From positions 558,001 to 622,000 of the forward strand of contig MJGA01000012.1 in the NCBI GenBank assembly GCA_001910725.1: a stretch of 64,000 nt of DNA, written 5' to 3'. This stretch comes from Phanerodontia chrysosporium (taxonomy: Eukaryota; Basidiomycota; Agaricomycetes; Polyporales; Phanerochaetaceae). The notes beneath the pieces were generated by a model, which ran no database searches, had not been told where the DNA came from, and saw only the letters and a list, made by a program, of their open reading frames with translations. Below are positions 42,207 through 53,028 of the stretch, piece after piece. Made by a program: the position numbers and the translations under genes. Within the stretch, counting starts at the first letter, position 1, and the number at the start of each line of letters is the position of its first letter.

Positions 42207-42891
42207 TCAGCTGGTGCTCAGGTCCGAGGCAAGTGCAAAGCTCACCACATCTTCACGTTCCTTGCGCGACTTCTCACCCTCATTCTCTCCTGCGGCCATT
42301 CCTTCTACGCGTGCCCTCTGTCTTTCCTTCTCCTTGTTCCGTTTCCACATGAGTTTCTTACAGCATTTGTCGCAAAGCACGACTTTCACGAGCGCAGACT
42401 TGGTCTGGCCATCTTCTGCGTATACGAAAGGAAGTTCAAGTGTCTTCAGAGGTGGGCGCGGATCGTCTGGGTCGATGTTTCGTGGTGGATGTAGCGGGCA
42501 GCGTGTATTGCCACATGTGCTCTCGCCTGCGCCCGAGATGACCTCCTCCTCTGTGCGCCAGCGCAGAGCAAACTGCAGCGTTCTCATCAGCATTGCACAA
42601 CGCATGGACACACTCGGTGACGCACGTTTCCGGACTTATAATGCTTCAGGTCGCAGACAGCATACTCGCGATAGAGGCTGTCGTAATATTTCCGTGCAAG
42701 CTGGTCTTCCCAGCTTTGCTCGCCTTCTCCCGCATCATCGCGCAGGAACCTGGGGGGCACGCGGTCAGCGCGAGGGCTCGGCAGCTCGGCGAGACATGAG
42801 CGCACTTGTGTTTCTCCTTCAAGATGTCGAACTCCGTCAGTGCGGGAGGCGACGCGGAAGTGGAAGCTCCTGCAGACCTATACAGTGACAT
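42207..42891 (-). CDS. FRA10AC1-like protein
   Basis: 191 residues from exons 42891-42806, 42749-42626 and 42572-42207 (introns 56 and 53 nt). Family signature: EFDILKEKHKFLRDD, then ARKYYDSLYREYAVCDLKHY, then RWRTEEEVISGAGESTCGN, with a C-terminal zinc-binding-like pair CGN...C and LCDKCCKKL. It ends in a Lys/Arg/Glu-rich helix. The human homologue is a nuclear protein associated with spliceosomes; the same role here is inference. The C-terminus after REREDV is not conserved and could hide another short intron. Confidence 0.85.
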
Positions 42892-43436
42892 TACACGAGC
42901 ACTGTGTGTATGTTCGGTGCGTTCGTGAAATGTAGTGGTAGAACGTGGTGGTGGTCTGAAAGTAAGGTGTGTGGCAGCACTCATCCATCCACAGGCCAAG
43001 TTTGGCAAGTGACGTTTAGGCGCACGCACCTGTGAAGACCGTCGGTTATGAACTTCATAGAAGGGAAAATCGCACATAGCTGTGTGTATCGAGCCAGCAA
43101 TCTATAAGGGATCGTAAAAAGGAGGTTTCATCTATGTACATGGTGCTCGTGTCTTGGTGTTACAGACGGAATGTGCTAGCAATACATGCATCTAATACAA
43201 ACAGCCATACACGCCGAAACCAGCTCGCGAACCTGTCGGAGGCCATAACCAAGGAGAACATAGCCAGGAGCCCGCGCCTGGCGGGGCTCGAATGATTAAT
43301 AAACGGAGCAAATGAAGGCAAGGAGCAAACGAATGGAAAGTAAGTGAACGCAAGGGAGACGAAAGGCAGAAGGCAGAAAATCATGAGCGGGGTCATAATG
43401 ATATGAAACTGCGCAAGTCGTGAACGGCGCAAACCT
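42892..43436. other. intergenic region
   Basis: About 540 bases carrying the promoter of the FRA10AC1-like gene and the 3' end of the chitinase gene. Nothing else was recognised. Confidence 0.4.
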
Positions 43437-45060
43437 CTAGAGGCGGAAGAAGCGCGAGTTGACGCGCACAGCGCGTGGCTCCTTGTCGGCCGTCACCTGG
43501 ATGGTGGCGGCAGGGGACGCGGTCTCCTCGGAGCAGTCCTCGGCCTCGCTGGCTGCGGCTTCATGTGTGGGGGCGGGAGCCGCCGCGACGGCGAGCTTCT
43601 TGCTCTCCGTGGGGACAGCAATGGGGCTAGACTTGGACGCGGAGACGGACGGGTGGTGAGAGGACGCAGACGCCGTAGGATGCTGCGCGGCAGATGAGGT
43701 CTTTGACGGCGCGGCACTGGACGAGGGCGGCGCACGCGCGGGACCGCCGAGTTTCGCAGCTGAGGCGACGATGGCGGTCTTGACTGCCTTGTCGAACCGG
43801 TTGTTGTCTACGGTAGAGGATCAGGCACCGCCTCGGAGCCAGGGGAAATATAACTTACTGTACGCCGTGTCGGCGTCCCACATCATGACACCGCCGAAGG
43901 ATGAATACTTAGACTGTGCGTCTGCAGCATACTTGGCGAGGGTGTTCGCATCGACATAGCCGGTACCCGCAGCGGCAGGAGATCCGGCGGCGCCGATGTA
44001 AACCTTGACGTTCTTGTTGAATGACGTCGTCTTCGCCCAGTTGTCCCAGGTCGCGAAGTTGTAGTCCTGAGACACAGAATTCAGCATCACTGCAATAGGC
44101 ATCGAACGCTAGGCACCTACCGAAGGCTGGTCCAGGCCGCAGTAGTTGTTGTCTGCCAGGCGCCCATGTGAGTCTCCGAGGCACATGCAAAGCGCACGGC
44201 GTCACTTACAGAACTGCACGTAGACCGCGTCGAAGTCTGCCTGGTTGAGCGCAGCGCCAATATAAGCGTCCGGGTACGGGCACTGGGGTGCCGCGGTGAT
44301 GATGTACTTCTTCCCTGTCGGTGCGGCGAGCGAGCGAATCTGGTTCACGAACGCGGCGTAGTGCGCTGGCGTCCCGCTCTCGATGTCGAGGTCGATGCCG
44401 TCGAGGATCGCGGTGCCGAAGGGGCGAGTGGAGCTCGAGCCGCCGAGGAACAAGTTCCAGATCTGGGTCGCGAAAGTCTGTGCCTGCGAGTCCGAGGAGA
44501 ACCCGATCTGGCCAGTCGCGCCGCCCAAGCTCAAGGTGATCGCCTTGCCCTTGGACTGACAGAACTTGATGTCCGACTCCATGGCAGCCTGGCAGTTGGC
44601 CAGGTCGGTGCCAGGGAAGTCGGGGTCATCCCATTGGTTGCAGGTCTGCAGCGGGCGCTTAGCGCCCTTCGCAAATTTGTCGAGGAAAAGGAAAAACTCA
44701 CGTTCGCAAAGTCGATGACCGGGTCACCGCCTGCACCCCGGAAAATGTACAGGAAGGCCAATGGGATGGTGTCAATCGTGTCGTCCTGGCAGTAGAAGGA
44801 GAGCCGCTGCTGAGAGCTGGCACCGTCTTGTCCCCAGTAACTGCAATGACGCGTCAGGACATGGGCAAACGCTGGTATACACCACAAAGACATACATAGC
44901 CAACTGCACAAACATGTAGTTAGTCATTTGGTAACATTCAACGCGTGAAGAAGGCACGTACGTTATCCTTCCTCGTGATGTCAAACGACATCACACGCGT
45001 CAAGAGCCCGAAGAAAGTGAGGCACGCCAATGCGCGCATGGCAGTGAACGAGGTGGCCAT
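43437..45060 (-). CDS. GH18 chitinase (class III type), secreted
   Basis: 430 residues from exons 45060-44962, 44903-44896 (8 bases), 44840-44702, 44645-44210, 44152-44121, 44066-43859 and 43807-43437. N-terminal signal peptide (RALACLTFFGLLTRVMS). GH18 barrel: YWGQDGASSQQ, KAITLSLGGATGQIGF, the catalytic DGIDLDIES (DxxDxDxE with the acid Glu), ITAAPQCPYPD and GGVMMWDADTAYNN. It hydrolyses beta-1,4-N-acetylglucosamine chains, in cell-wall remodelling or external chitin use. After the barrel (about residue 310) comes a Ser/Ala/Pro/Thr-rich tail, probably O-glycosylated; no chitin-binding domain or GPI signal was seen. The 8-base second exon is required to keep frame. Confidence 0.92.
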
Positions 45061-46547
45061 GGTGAGCGTCTTGACTCTTGACGGAGGAAGGGCTCGGTGG
45101 GAGGAAGTCCGGAGGGTCTCCTGGCGAGCAGAACCAGGGCGGAGGCGTCTTTTATACGCGTCCAGCCCGGAGATGATTTCCTCATGCTCGGCAATTAGGT
45201 TGGCGAGGGTTGGGGACGGCCAGGGCATGAGACGGAGGCATCATGCTGGAAGAACTTCTCAGTCTGTTCCTTTCGTGAGTATTCACGCGTACCGTGGGCG
45301 AAAACAAGGACGTGCCTCTCGAGGAATCGCCGGGGAGCAGCGCGGCACAACTGTTGGCGGGTGACATATGACCCGGCGTTTTCCGCTTCTTCAATAATGG
45401 CAGAGGCCAGCAGGACATCCTCCAGTGTGCTTGCGGCGAGACCAAGGCGGCTGAGCAAAGTGCGGAATAATGTGTCGGTCCAGGTGAAGCCTCCAGCCGA
45501 TGTTGGGATGCTCATTGGCATCAGCTGATGGGCCTAGATTCTGTATCCCCGATAGCGCTCAGGGAAACTCTTCGAGATACTCGTTTCTCCGGAGATGTCG
45601 AGCTTGTGCTCCAAGACCGGCTGCTCCACCGCGCACACACGCGATTCGGAGGGCGCGACGGGCGAATCCTAGCAAGCCAGCATGAGCACCGCGCGCCAAA
45701 TGCTGTAAGGATCAATAAGCTACGCACCTCATGGTGTCTTGATAGATGTTCTAGCAGCTTCAGAACCGCAGTGCGCATATGCATACTACGGTCATCTCAC
45801 GCTCTGGCCAGCGCACATCACGCCTCTGGACATTAATGGAAAGTGGGGCTTGTGCCCTGTCTGATACGATGCACGGCGCGAACGCGTGGGCGTGTCTAAC
45901 GCGTCTCGCGACAGCTCCGAGGAATGTTTAGGGCCTCGGGCCCGTGCTCGATTTGACAATAATTCCGCCTCGCGCTCGCACGTTCTCTACGGCATGCAAT
46001 GTTTTCAGTTACCCGAGGACGCACGCATGTAGCTGATTGCGCATGGCGGCCTCAAAGACGCGTCACTCAACTTTTCAGGCTGCCTTTCGGACTCGCCAGG
46101 GCCGCAAAAGCTTTGAAAAAAGTTTAGATATTCCATGTGGCAAGGCCAGGTCGAGAGTCGTGTCGCTCGACATTGATTCCGTGCATTTGGCTTGTTGGCG
46201 GGCAGTGTCTTCACCGCGACCCCGGACGCGCAGTATTTTTATTGCGCAAGCGGCAATCTGCCTGTACGTACAATGGGTGAGAGATCGCTGAAAGATAGGC
46301 ATAAACGAGGGTATGTGCAAATCGAGGAGGACATACTCACGAAGAGGAACAACCATCCGGATGAAAGTTCTGGAGCAGCGGCGCGACCTGGAGAAAACAA
46401 GAAAATCTACCCGATGATGGCGAAAGGTATCCGCAAAGCCAGCATCTTCCGTGCTCAGCCTCAAGTGAGCTGAAAGTCAAACGTTTATTGGGATTGGGAG
46501 AATAATGGGACGGTAAAGCGTATGCTGGGCTAGGTACCGCGGGAAAG
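45061..46547. other. region with only a weak hypothetical frame
   Basis: About 1.5 kb between the chitinase and RAI1 genes. A minus-strand frame at 45521-45195 (LFRTLLSRLGLAASTLEDVL and following) plus 45784-45521 might belong to one spliced gene with a vague cyclin-like feel, but no motif confirms it and no consistent splice model was found. The remainder shows nothing recognisable. Confidence 0.3.
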
Positions 46548-48173
46548 TTAGCTCAGCTCCGGAGGCTGCGCCGACCTGCTGACGACCGTTTCATCCGCGG
46601 TGTTGGCAACCGGTGCCGACAGGTCCGCCGCCGCTCTATGTGAGGGCTCGACCCGGCCTGTGATCTCGTCCATGTACCACTTCGGTAGGAAGCCAACTCG
46701 GTCTTCCCCGGCTTCTACCTCTGCAACCCCCGGACCGTCGAGTGGCGAAAGGGTTACACCCGAGCCGGGTGAGAATCGAGCACGCCAGACACTTCGTCCA
46801 CTAGAAGACCCTGGATGTGATGTGAGGGTAGACCTGAGGAAATGGAGGAAGCGATGGCCCCAGTCTAAGCATATTGATGGGTCCCATGCGTGGGCTTCCC
46901 TCTGACCAAGCGAGGGATCTGGATGGTCTTGAAAGACTGAGTAGTTGAGAGTTGGCCTTGCGGTGTTCTGAATCCAACAACGATCTCCTGCAAGGCGTGA
47001 AAGTCAGCTGCACCTGCAGCACCAAAGACAGTCCCACGACGAACCGGTACGCCCAGCAAGAAGGACTGGAAGTAAAACTTGAGCAACTTCCTGTGTAGCA
47101 TGTGAGTTACGGCCGTGTGGAGGCTTGGTCATGCGCACTTTTCGAACTTGACTTCGTCTTGAGGGCCACGTATGGTCATTGAGGTCTTCAATTCGACCAG
47201 GGAGTCAGTGCTACCCTGGAATTGCCCTGCGGCCCGGTGAATGACTGTACAGGGCGGATCGTCGGGCTTAACGTACCTCGCGCACAGTCAACTTCTCCTC
47301 CGATTACCAGCCGCTGATCGCCCAGCTTGGTCTTCACTACGGCACACCATTGCACGTTCGTGTCCACATCTCCACCCCAACCGTAAGGATGAGACGTCCC
47401 TTCGTGTTCATCCCTGCGGTCTGGACGAGAAGACGTGCAGTACGATTCGAAGGAGTAGCCGAAGTATGACTGGAGCCTGTGTCTGGGTGCCATGTCTTCC
47501 CTGCTAAAGCGTCATGGATCTGCGTCTCAAGTCGATGCGGACAGAACTCACTTCTGTACCAGCTTTTCGTCGCTGAGATGCTCCTCCAGATAGAGCGTGC
47601 CGTCAACAAGCATGACGTTGAGTTCCCATCCATCTCTATCTTCGTAGGGTGCAGTAAGTATCCTCCCTCACCAGAAGGATAGCAAGGTTAGCCGCCAAGA
47701 TACATGAAATCCGCAGAAACCACATACTTTGTCATGATACCGCGCCATGAGACCACGGCGATGTCCCTAAGCCATGCGGCGCCGTCGCCTCCAGCAGCGT
47801 CGACCCGCGAGCGGTACTTCAGAACAGCCTTGAGCAGACCGTCAAGCCGTCCCTTCTCCTCGGGCCTCTTAATCCATCGTTCATAGCCATACTTGAGTTC
47901 AGCTCGGTGCGGGGGGTCGACATAATAGCGCAACGCGGAATCCGTGAACTCCAGGAGCCGCTCGGGCGTGTACGAGAAAGTGAGCAGCGTGCTAGGCTGC
48001 TGGAAGGGAATTGGGGCAGCTGGTTTGCTCTTGGAAGGGTATGGAAGCTCATAACTCTGTGTCGTGTCCTCCTGATTACCTCCGGCGGTGGACTCGACCT
48101 CTGGTCTCCTCGCTGGTCTCTCGGACTCGCTCGCGCCTTCAACCTCAGAGATAGCCCTCTTACGTGACGACAT
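46548..48173 (-). CDS. RAI1: Rai1/Dxo decapping nuclease
   Basis: Removes aberrant or incomplete mRNA 5' caps and supports the Rat1 exonuclease in the nucleus. Exons: 48173-47728, 47662-47552, 47500-47277, 47226-47139, 47090-47045 and 46987-46548. Conserved blocks: LLTFSYTPERLLEFTDSALR, VVSWRGIMTKILTAPYED, WELNVMLVDGTLYLEEH, FGYSFESYCT, the metal-ligand segment GGEVDCARG, LVELKTSM, KLLKFYFQSFLLGVPEIVVG and FRTPQGQL. As written, TAG at 46867-46865 ends the protein early. One extra C at the CCC before CACGCATGG (about 46890) would continue to HAWDPSICLDWGHRFLHFLR and the natural TAA at 46550-46548. Confidence 0.9.
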
Positions 48174-49092
48174 CTGAGCGTGCAGTTATAGAGCTCGTCG
48201 CCATATATGTACAGAACTGAGCGGGCTTACCACGAGGGAACAGCAACACGAATGGGAAGAACGGTGTGAGGGTTTGGTGAGGATGACGATCGAAATGCGG
48301 TGCCCTGGGGGAACTCGAGCTGATGCGCTTCTTTGCCGTATATGGAATATCCCGACGCCGACCCGCCTCAGCATCACCACGACGGCGCGCGGGCGAAGAC
48401 GAATAGTGGAATATACGCAGTAAATGGTCACAGTACAAGAGAACTATCTACTTTTCTCCCGATGTATCATGTTTGGACAGACGCGCAACCAGTTCAGAAT
48501 CACTGCCAGATGCGGAGGCACTAGAACTATCTTTCTGGCACGATTCAGGGCGCGGCAGACGGACGAGTGCACAGTCAACATTCATACAACCCGCTTCGAG
48601 ATCTTCATCTTGTGTTGGTTGTGAGCGAGTGTTGCGAGGCAATATTGTAGAGCGTCCAGCGAAACGAATGGACCCAGTATTCGTCGACACGCTCCACTCG
48701 TGGTCTCTTCGCGACTTGCCCGCCGCCACGCGGAGGATGATCAACGTAGGGGCAACACCCTGCAGACCTCTTTAGCTCTAGAAAAAAAAAACGAGAAGAG
48801 GATTGATACTCACTGCTACTTTGGCATGGATATTTTCCGCGTAATACAAGTTGATGTTCATTCTCGCGGCGGAGGTCACGCCAACTAATGGTCTCGGTCT
48901 TTATCTCGTGAGGCTCTGACTTTCGGATATTCTGCTGAGGTCGAGAAAGCTCAACGATTAGCGAGCTGCCAGGCTTGTAGAGAGATTGCACGAGAATCAA
49001 GCAGGAATTGCTTTAGCCCTGACTGTCTCCATGCATTGCATACAGATAAGTCCGGCCAAGATTTTACGTGCAGACCAGATGCATTTGTGGTC
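48174..49092. other. region with a possible small minus-strand gene
   Basis: About 920 bases. Minus-strand frames at 49000-48605 and 48744-48448 contain protein-like stretches (SWRDLRRENEHQLVLRGKYP and KSRRDHEWSVSTNTGSIRFA), and a donor-acceptor pair lies near 48810-48775, but a frame-consistent joined model was not found. No family is recognised. Confidence 0.3.
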
Positions 49093-50413
49093 TCATCGAG
49101 TCTCCTGCGGATGTGCTACCAGCTTTCCCAAGCTGACCTGCCCGTTCTTCAGACGCTCAAGCCCGTCGAGAATGCCCAGCAGACCGTCCGTAAGTACTTC
49201 AACATTGTTCGGCTGCAGCTGCACATCAACATCGGCTCTGTATTGCATTCTAGCATGATATGGCGTACCTTGATATTTCCATTCCCCACGAGCTCTGTGA
49301 CGTGCTGATAGAGGCTCACGCCGACCGGCCTCTGCTCCTTGACGTGAACGTTGCCGAACACTTCCACAATGCGCACTCCAGGAGCGAGGGCTGTACGATC
49401 GACAACTGGCGGAAGCCCGAGTACGACCTGTCCACCAGGGGCAACCAGAGTGCAGCACAGTCGCTGAGTATCCGCGTCTGAGATCGCGTCAAAAAGCACC
49501 TTGATAGGAGCGGTGGTGATCTCTGCGATGAGGGCAGGAATCTCGGAGGGTGGTGTACTCCGGTCGATGACATGCGTCGCTCCGAGGGCTTGCAGGTGCG
49601 CGATGTGCCGGGGCGATGCAGTTGTGATGATAGGAGAGACTCCTGATAGCTTTGCGAATTGGATGACTAGACGAGAAATCGGTGTTCTGCCATGACATAG
49701 GAACATGCAGAGGTCGCACCGGGCTGCCCGAGCGACGATGACCCGCCTGTTACGAAGAGCGGCTGGCGGGCATACTTGCCGCGCCCACCTTCTTCCCAGG
49801 GCGGGTACAGACCGCAGCCACCGTAGGGCTCGATCTGTTTGTTGTACAGTCCCAGCGCAGCTGTCGCCATCGTGAGTGGGATTGTGGCCGCCTCATCGAA
49901 GCTCAGGTTTGGCGGTATCTACCAGAGATGTCAGTGAATGTGGTGCACGGCGTGGTCGAGCAGTGTTAACCTTGGCGGCCAAGTCTTGAGGTACAGTCGT
50001 ATATTGCTGAAATGTAGCCATGCGGCGATTGAAGAAACCCTGATGCATACTTTTGAGGATGAAAATGAGCGTGAGACCGGTTCACAACAATCAAGACAAA
50101 CGCACACTCTGTCACCGACGGCAAAGCGAGCGACGCCTTCTCCAATTGCCACCACGACGCCAGCGCTATCGGTGCCAAGTACTCTTGAACGATCCCACCG
50201 AAATCATGTGCTTGATTTTTCCAGTCGACAGGATTGAGTGCCGTGGCGCGTACTTCAACGAGAAGCTAGCCTGCTTCGGGTGTTGGAATTGTGCCAGTTC
50301 CTAGCCCTATTTGCCTAAGCGTGACAGAAGGAAGAGCGACTTCTGTGTAGTCATGTCTGAGTATGAGAATGAGATTGATTGCGTTAATGCTCACCTCGAT
50401 TACACTCCTATAT
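49093..50413 (-). pseudogene. zinc-type dehydrogenase/enoyl reductase-like gene, probably decayed
   Basis: Fragments of an MDR-family NAD(P)H oxidoreductase in order on the minus strand: VRATALNPVDWKNQ, VVVAIGEGVARFAVGDRV, FFNRRMATFQQYTTVPQDL, SFDEAATIPLTMATAALGLY, FVTGGSSSLGQPVIQFAKLS, GATHVIDRS, LVAPGGQVVLGLPP and LTDGLLGILDGLERLKNGQV, ending at 49093. Several normal introns are visible in the 3' half, which looks intact. The 5' part carries an in-frame TAG after PEAG (near 50267). It also has a frame break with apparent loss of a few codons near 50180, between DFGGIVQE and LGTDSAG. No good start exon was found. Most likely a pseudogene; sequence errors could explain part of it. Confidence 0.6.
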
Positions 50414-50669
50414 GCATGTCGATGAGCACCACCCGCACAAGACCGCTTGATTAGTAGAGAATACGGCTTGTGTCATTGTATTACGGATGCACTTCTCGTG
50501 ATCTCCGCATTCCCGTGCATAGCCGTAATGTCCGAGGTCTGAGATCGAAGTTATACTCAGGAGTTGCTAGACGCTTTAGGAAGATTTTATTGCCGAGCTG
50601 GCTGGTCGTAAGTTGTTTGGAAGATGTTGGAAGTACGTATATGAGCAAGCATAACAGATGGTTTGGTAC

Positions 50670-51425
50670 TTATGATACATCTTGAGCGCTGACGATGAAT
50701 TCGCGGCCGTTCGCTCTTACCGAGCGACGACCAGGGTCTCGAGAGAGTGGCTTGCGCATGTCTGTGTGCCACAAAAATTAGGGGAGTTCCAAATTCAGGC
50801 TGTTTGCTACTCACCAAAGGCATCCTCCTCGTCCTTCGACGCCCTTCCCATCCCCAAACTACCATAGTACTCCCTCACACGCCGATATACGCTATATCCT
50901 AGGCGTTCGTACATGCCTATCGCAACGTTATTCGTGCACCGCACGTAGAGATCGACGAAGTAGCCGCGGTATGTCTTGTCCGACACGAGTTCGAGCAGGT
51001 CGATCATTTTCCGTGCGAGTCCAAGGCGACGGTATTCGGGCGCGACGGTAAGCGCGGTGATATGCCCATGCCACTCCAGGGCTTGACCTTCAGCTTTTCC
51101 AATGACTAAAGAGCAGTGAGCAGGCGGAATACCGAGAAAGGTGCAGCAGTACGCACTGTAGCCCATCATGCGACCGCTCGGTGCCTCTTGTGCACAGCAT
51201 AGGTCGGGCCATCTGGCGAGGTAGTTCAAGTAGAAGCTGATGCCGTACTGGTTGGATGTCGCGTCACAAACCAGGGAAGGGGAAAGGAAAACATGTCATA
51301 CGGTTTCTGTCCAAATGTCCAAATTGCTGACGCTGTGAGTCAGGGAGACGACGGGGCAGGTGCGCAACATACATATTGTTGAACTTGAATAGATCAGTTG
51401 CCTTGAACGGCCGTAGTACACTCAT
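50670..51425 (-). CDS. NAA20: NatB N-terminal acetyltransferase catalytic subunit
   Basis: 185 residues from exons 51425-51373, 51332-51302, 51247-51157, 51105-50815 and 50761-50670 (introns 40-54 nt). It acetylates nascent chains starting Met-Asp/Glu/Asn at the ribosome, with the Naa25 partner. The GNAT fold is complete: MSVLRPFKATDLFKFNN, DIWTETYGISFYLNYLARWP, GHITALTVAPEYRRLGLARK (acetyl-CoA loop RRLGLA), YFVDLYVRCTNNVAIGMYER, YSVYRRVREYYG. The typical Naa20 tail DMRKPLSRD follows in the last exon. Start codon and all splice phases agree. Confidence 0.95.
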
Positions 51426-51879
51426 GGTGAGAGTCAGCGAGAGGGGAGGGGGATGGTGGTCGAGTGCAAGCGGATCAGCAGCTCGCCTGGCGGAAAGCGC
51501 GTTCAACCCTAACCTTACTGTCAATGGCCAGAAAGGAAAGGGCGCATCAACCTCGACGGCTTCGTGGCGTTGAGCGCTGAGCCCATAAGCGTAGTCAGCT
51601 CAATCTATCTCGTTCTCGTTCTCGAGAACATCTTCTGGCTTCGAACAAACCTGCGGCCGCAATTCTCAGGTATAGAGATGTACATCCCAGCCATAGAGTG
51701 GTTTATAGCACAGAAATGTCGTCCTAGATATGGTGTGACAAACTGAAGCAGCCATCGCGCCAGCCAGCATCATGCATGGACGCGGACGTTCGAATGGCTA
51801 CCCGTCTACCAGCAGACGCACTTCTTTCATAACCGCATGGCAGTCCAAGTACACATAGGGAAAACATGCAGCAATTGCA
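51426..51879. other. intergenic region
   Basis: About 450 bases between NAA20 (promoter side) and the 3' end of the cysteine-rich protein gene. Nothing else was recognised. Confidence 0.4.
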
Positions 51880-53028
51880 CTAGTCGTAGTATGACTTCTC
51901 TCCCGTCATCTTAGACGCCGCCCGGCGATGGAGGGCAAACATGGACTGGCGCAAGCTGTGGTGTCAACCGGCCGTCAGTGCAACAGCCTGAGGCAGGACG
52001 CAGTTTTGACTTACCTGAGCTGCTCATAGTAATACTCTCGGAGCTCCCGATGGCGCCGTAGACGCAAACGCTGGTGAATCATAACGAGCATCGTCGCCGT
52101 CGCTCCCATAGCTTACAGAACCGCAGAGATAAGCCAAAGAGCAGATGATATCAAGGATAAGACGCACAGATAGCGACTACGAGAATTGTCACGACGTAGT
52201 GCCAAGGCTGCAGGGTGCGTACCGTCCCAGGTGGGTCGGCACATACGCTTGCCGCGCAGTTGTGCTAATCATGTTATGTTAGATCGGCCGCGCGAGACTG
52301 CATGTTGACACAACCTACCGAACGGCACTCCATGTCCATCTCACATGCTTCTCCGAGTAGCCTCGCCGGGAAACATTGCAGTGCCATAGGATCGCAGTAC
52401 AGCAGAGGGGTGCGGCAATTATGACGTATAATGCGATTCCCTAGTTGCGTGCCGCTACTTGTGTCGACGTATGTCGTATCATCAATAACGCATCCTTGGC
52501 CCAGTGTTGCGTTTGCCCACCTAAGTAGACCGTCAGCTACCTAAACTTATCGTGAGACAGTTGTAAGACGTACATGCAGACCGAATTGAGACAAATCGCG
52601 CCGTTGGAATTCTGGTTGCTTGCAAGCACGACAGCGATCTCGTCTTTTGGTGGTGCGCATTGCTCGTCGCGTGCTAGCTCGCATGCAGCCCCGACATCAT
52701 GTATTGCCTCACACCCGTGTCCGTCGTCAGGGCAGAACGTTCCGCGGTCGCACAATGGAGGTAGAGCGTCGGTCATGCCGTAGCCAAACGGGAACTCGTC
52801 GCGCCTACACCCTCGCGGCTGACACGTCCCTATGGTCCCATTTGCAGCATTGTCAGATGTGCAGAATGTCTTGTCATCGCATTCCGTGATGAGTTTGTGC
52901 GTAGATGGGTCGACATGCGTGTTATTTGGTGAACAGGTGCCACCAGCTCCGATGGCACCGCAGCGCACGAGCGGCAGTGTCCCGAAAGCGAGGAGAGTCA
53001 GGAAGAGGGTCACCAATTGGCGAGTCAT
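51880..53028 (-). CDS. cysteine-rich secreted/type I membrane protein, unknown
   Basis: Starts at 53028 with a signal peptide (RQLVTLFLTLLAFGTLPLVRC), followed by a Cys-rich ectodomain: GGTCSPNNTHVDP, TECDDKTFCTSDNAANGTIG, GTCQPRGCRRDEFPFGYG, and CDRGTFCPDDGHGCEAIHDV. After a splice near 52571-52520 it continues ANATLGQGCVIDDTTYVD and FPARLLGEACEMDMECRS. A second splice (donor 52318) leads to HNCAASVCADPPGTV and then a membrane helix (WHYVVTILVVAI). The cytosolic tail is basic, then EYYYEQLSLRQSMFALHRRA, ending KSYYD at 51880. No named family; the EGF/WAP-like cysteine spacing may be a disulphide-rich fold. Intron boundaries in the membrane region were not all resolved. Confidence 0.7.

Noticed and set aside
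42214..42888. Plus-strand frame of 224 codons over the FRA10AC1-like gene
   Set aside because: The minus strand carries the conserved family sequence with matching introns; the plus frame is a shadow.
52311..52330. A suspected one-base deficit at a splice junction of the cysteine-rich gene
   Set aside because: On rereading, the exon ends TGC CGT TCG before GTAGGT and joins CAC AAC TGC in phase; no defect is present.
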